A stretch of 64,000 nucleotides of DNA from positions 1 through 64,000 of the forward strand of contig JAWXTP010000002.1 in the NCBI GenBank assembly GCA_044433415.1, written 5' to 3'. Position numbers and translations under genes: made by a program. Below the pieces are notes generated by a model. The model ran no database searches. It saw nothing but the letters and a program-made list of their open reading frames with translations, and had not been told where the DNA came from. Below are positions 61,622-64,000 of the stretch, in pieces (position 1 is the first letter of the stretch; each line of letters begins with the position of its first letter). The DNA comes from JAWXTP01 sp044433415. Lineage in GTDB: Bacteria > Bacteroidota > Bacteroidia > Bacteroidales > Rikenellaceae.

Positions 61622-62704
61622 ATGTTAAAAAAGATTTTATTGTTATCATTTTTGTCAGTTTCGACAACGTTAAATGCTCAAAAAGTTACCTTTAAGGAGC
61701 AGTATGAATTTAATCCAAAGAGATATGTGTGCTACAAAACAGATGAGCCTATAGTTATCGATGGGAAAATGAATGAAAAAGCATGGGAAAATGCGCCTTG
61801 GACTGACTACTTTGTTGATATCGAAGGTTACCGTAGAGAGTTAGAGCCTCGTTTTAAAACAAGAGCTAAGATGTTATGGGACAACAAATATTTATATATA
61901 TCAGCTTACCTTGATGAACCAGATGTATGGGCTACTTTAACAGAACGTGAGTCAGTTATTTTCCGTGATAATGACTTTGAGGTTTTCGTAGACCCTAATG
62001 GAGATGGTCATTATTATATGGAGTTTGAGATGAACGCTTTTGCTACTGAGTGGGACCTAATGTTAACAAGACCTTACCGTGATGCTGGTTGTAGAGTATT
62101 AGACCATTGGAATATGAATGGTGTTAAATCTGCGGTTCATGTTGATGGAACTATTAATGACGGAAGCGATGTTGATAAAGGATGGAGTGTAGAAATCGCT
62201 ATCCCTTTAGATGCTCTTAACGAACCTGATGGGATGAAGCCTGCCGAGGGCGTACAGTGGCGCATTAACTTCTCACGTGTTGAATGGTTTACTAAATGGG
62301 ATGGAGAGAAATACGTGAAAATCCCTAATGAGTACACTGGTAAAACAGGTAATGGTGGTGAAGACAACTGGGTATGGTCTCCACAAGGAGCTGTAGCTAT
62401 GCACCAACCTGAAACATGGGGTTTCCTACAGTTCTCAGAAAAAACTTCTGGTAAAGGAGTTTCGGAATTTGTTTGGAATAAAAACGAAGATGTTAAATGG
62501 GCTTTACGTCAATTATATTTCCGTATGAGAGAACTTGAAAATGTAAAATCTATTAAAGAATTACGTCCACAAGAAGTGGCTGTAGAAGGTTTAGATTTCA
62601 AACCTGAATTAAGATTCACAAGAAGCTCTTGGGAAATTTCTGTAGACGGATTTGATGGAAAAAGAGTTTATATAACATCAGATGGTAGAACTTGGGTTGA
62701 ATAA
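61622..62704 (+). CDS. Secreted protein with a CBM9-like (DOMON-type) domain
   Basis: 360 residues with signal peptide (about 1-19, TTLNAQ). The CBM9-like domain covers about residues 40-230: DGKMNEKAWENAPWTDYFVDIEG, MLWDNKYLYISAYLDEPDVWAT, NDFEVFVDPNGDGHYYMEFEMNAFATEWDLML and the late VEIAIPLDAL. This group binds carbohydrate in exported proteins and is common in glycan-using Bacteroidetes. The remaining C-terminal part is unknown. No other glycan gene is beside it. Two tandem hairpins follow (62731-62809). Confidence 0.9.
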   Translation: MLKKILLLSFLSVSTTLNAQKVTFKEQYEFNPKRYVCYKTDEPIVIDGKMNEKAWENAPWTDYFVDIEGYRRELEPRFKTRAKMLWDNKYLYISAYLDEPDVWATLTERESVIFRDNDFEVFVDPNGDGHYYMEFEMNAFATEWDLMLTRPYRDAGCRVLDHWNMNGVKSAVHVDGTINDGSDVDKGWSVEIAIPLDALNEPDGMKPAEGVQWRINFSRVEWFTKWDGEKYVKIPNEYTGKTGNGGEDNWVWSPQGAVAMHQPETWGFLQFSEKTSGKGVSEFVWNKNEDVKWALRQLYFRMRELENVKSIKELRPQEVAVEGLDFKPELRFTRSSWEISVDGFDGKRVYITSDGRTWVE

Positions 62705-62730
62705 TCTAGGGTTCAGAAAATAAATTATTA

Positions 62731-62809
62731 ATAGTAGCGTTTGCTAGGTAAATTAGTGAACGCTACTATGTATAGTGTCTGACAAAATAAAGAGAATCTT
62801 ATTTTGTCA
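62731..62809. terminator. Two tandem perfect hairpins after the CBM9-like gene
   Basis: ATAGTAGCGTT (62731-62741) with AACGCTACTAT (62759-62769), then TGACAAAATAA (62780-62790) with TTATTTTGTCA (62799-62809). Both stems are perfect and have no strong T-run. They may terminate transcription or shape the leader of the SUI1-like gene. Confidence 0.65.
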
Positions 62810-62846
62810 GGCATTATGTGTTTAAGACGTAAAAAGAGAGTTTGTT

Positions 62847-63188
62847 ATGAGTAATAATGATTGGAAAAGCCGTTTAGGAGTAGTATATTCTACAAGTACG
62901 GACTTTGAATATACGACAGAAGTTGAAGAGGAAGTAGAAAAAGTCGCACCTAGTAAGCAAAACCTAAGAGTTGCGTTAGATAAACGTAACAGAGGAGGCA
63001 AAAAGGTGACTATCGTTGCTGATTACAAAGGTAGCGCGGACGATTTAAAAGAGCTTTGTAAGTTCCTAAAAGGGAAATGTGGCGTTGGAGGTAGTGCAAA
63101 AGATGGAGAGATTATTATTCAGGGTGATTTTAGAGAAAAAGTAGTTGAAATATTAAAAAAAGAAGGGTATAGAGCAAGGGTTATATAA
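62847..63188 (+). CDS. SUI1/eIF1-like translation factor (YciH type)
   Basis: 113 residues. The acidic N-terminus is followed by the SUI1 domain: NLRVALDKRNRGGKKVTIVADYKGS, DLKELCKFLKGKCGVGGSAKDGEIIIQGDFREKVVEILKKEGYRARVI. These proteins bind the small ribosomal subunit and can monitor start-codon choice. In bacteria they are not essential and the precise role is unclear. It follows the two hairpins, with 37 bases from the second stem to the start codon. Confidence 0.94.
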   Translation: MSNNDWKSRLGVVYSTSTDFEYTTEVEEEVEKVAPSKQNLRVALDKRNRGGKKVTIVADYKGSADDLKELCKFLKGKCGVGGSAKDGEIIIQGDFREKVVEILKKEGYRARVI

Positions 63189-63248
63189 TTGATTCTAGGC
63201 ATGTACAGTGATTGTTTTACATTATTTATTGGCAAAATTAAACGTTAA

Positions 63249-63281
63249 TTTGTTCAAAATGATAAAAATAATGTATTTTTG
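63249..63281 (+). promoter_or_regulatory. Promoter of the metallopeptidase-like gene
   Basis: TTTG (63249-63252), 21 bases, TATTTTTG (63274-63281): a complete match, 46 bases before the start codon at 63328. Confidence 0.8.
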
Positions 63282-63327
63282 CAAGGTTTTAGCTCTAGTT
63301 TCATAAATTACCATAAATAAATATATA

Positions 63328-64000
63328 ATGAATAAGAAATCTGGTTTTAGTGTTATAATAGAAGCGTTATCCCATAGAGTTATGTGGATAATGCTACTTT
63401 TTTTAGTGAGTAATGCAAAAGGTTATGCTCAGTTTTATACAACAGGTGTAGATCCTGCATCAATAAAATGGAATCAACTTAAAACAGATACACATAGAGT
63501 TATTTTCCCTAATTATTATGAAGATAAAGCTCGAATAGTAGAAGGGTATCTTGATTATTTAACACCCTATGTGACACACAGCATGTCCGCAGAAGTAGAA
63601 AAGTTTAATGTTATCCTACATACAGAAAATATACAATCTAATGGGCTAGTATCATGGGCTCCTAAACGCATGGAGCTTTTTATGCCACCTCCATCAGCTC
63701 AAAATTCTTTGCCATGGATAAAGCAGTTAGTAGCTCATGAATATAGACATGTTGTACAAATGAGTAACCTTGATGTAGGTATTACACGCATATTAAAGTA
63801 TGTGTTAGGTGAACAAATAGTAGGACTCGTGGCTTCTATTCCTCCTTTGTGGTATTTTGAGGGTGATGCAGTGTTTGTAGAAACACAGTTTGCATTTAAT
63901 GGGCGAGGTTCTCAACCTAGCTTTTCTATGGGTATGCGCGCTTTATTAAATGAGGATTTAAAGGTCAATACACGTCTATATGATAAGTGGAATCTAGGCT
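63328..64000 (+). CDS. Exported HExxH metallopeptidase-like protein, N-terminal part
   Basis: The frame from ATG 63328 has no stop before the window ends (224 codons), so the 3' part is missing. Residues 1-36 form a long signal peptide (WIMLLFLVSNAKGYAQ). HEYRHVVQMSN (about 137-147) is a zinc-metallopeptidase HExxH motif, and LWYFEGDAVFVETQ, about 40 residues later, could provide the third zinc ligand Glu. The type is common among Bacteroidetes proteins that continue into a TolB-like beta-propeller and an outer membrane part. Substrate and role are unknown. Confidence 0.82.
   Translation, partial: MNKKSGFSVIIEALSHRVMWIMLLFLVSNAKGYAQFYTTGVDPASIKWNQLKTDTHRVIFPNYYEDKARIVEGYLDYLTPYVTHSMSAEVEKFNVILHTENIQSNGLVSWAPKRMELFMPPPSAQNSLPWIKQLVAHEYRHVVQMSNLDVGITRILKYVLGEQIVGLVASIPPLWYFEGDAVFVETQFAFNGRGSQPSFSMGMRALLNEDLKVNTRLYDKWNLG

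Overview
The window is about 64 kb of AT-rich chromosome from a member of the Bacteroidota, almost certainly order Bacteroidales; I cannot name a genus. The evidence is a SusC/SusD pair, many promoters of the Bacteroidetes type (TTTG, 19-21 bases, TAnnTTTG), the neighbourhood DUF4271 - HemD-like - rnpA - yidD, NfnA/NfnB-like subunits, DUF1573, a bacterial GH3-like protein, sigma-54, and many signal peptides and lipoboxes on glycan-active proteins. No phage, conjugative element, CRISPR array or intact transposase is visible. Most of the window is core genome, and the unusual content lies between the genes.

Layout. 1-3.2 kb: 3' end of a susC gene and a complete susD-like gene, separated by an unusually long gap. 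3.6-9.6 kb: a fusion of two CxxCH motifs with an FGE-type domain, a PAP2 phosphatase, rpmH with a textbook promoter, an acetyl-esterase-like hydrolase and a VanZ-like protein. 9.7-16.3 kb: a fused glycogen synthase/alpha-glucan phosphorylase, msrA and a Ser-type sulfatase. 16.3-17.8 kb: an unknown gene behind a perfect 35-bp palindrome, then a dense repeat area. 17.8-29.7 kb: a long leftward block (nfnB, nfnA, DUF1573, mnmA, GH3-like, membrane protein, rlmI-like, 3'-5' exonuclease, PgpH-like HD protein, YitT). 29.8-35 kb: plsY-coaD, a histidine kinase, DUF4271, a HemD-like protein with a Lys/Ser/Thr-rich tail, rnpA, yidD. 35-43.9 kb: an unknown lipoprotein, an AmpG/RhtX-like permease with a TonB receptor, rpoN, a DUF721 protein and recF. 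44-51.8 kb: a TPR protein, ribH, lon, valS and an unknown gene. 51.9-59.3 kb: a GNAT protein, a beta-propeller lipoprotein gene with a nonsense codon just after its lipobox, a GH2 glycosidase, and an SDR-DeoC-FGGY kinase operon. 59.5-64 kb: a MITE-like element, a CAU tRNA, HAD, dtd, MazG-like, CBM9-like and SUI1-like genes, and the start of an HExxH metallopeptidase-like gene that runs off the window.

The strongest candidate for something undescribed is a set of dispersed palindromes. One family (left arm AGGGGAGTTCTA, right arm TAGAAGTTCCCT, variable interior) occurs at about a dozen places. In eight of them it ends roughly 13-29 bases before a start codon, and in two it follows a predicted transcription start closely, so it looks like a 5'-leader hairpin. 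A full-length member is a roughly 170-base hairpin at 14.0-14.2 kb. A second family of about 124-base hairpins (1.26 kb and 17.4-17.6 kb) shows paired changes in both arms between copies, as expected of a conserved RNA structure. Its mismatches become mostly G-U wobbles if the minus strand is transcribed.

Functionally the window combines housekeeping (translation, tRNA modification, proteolysis, cofactor synthesis, electron transfer) with glycan foraging (SusCD, sulfatase, esterase, GH2, CBM9-like, carbohydrate kinase operon) and a likely TonB/MFS iron-chelate uptake pair.
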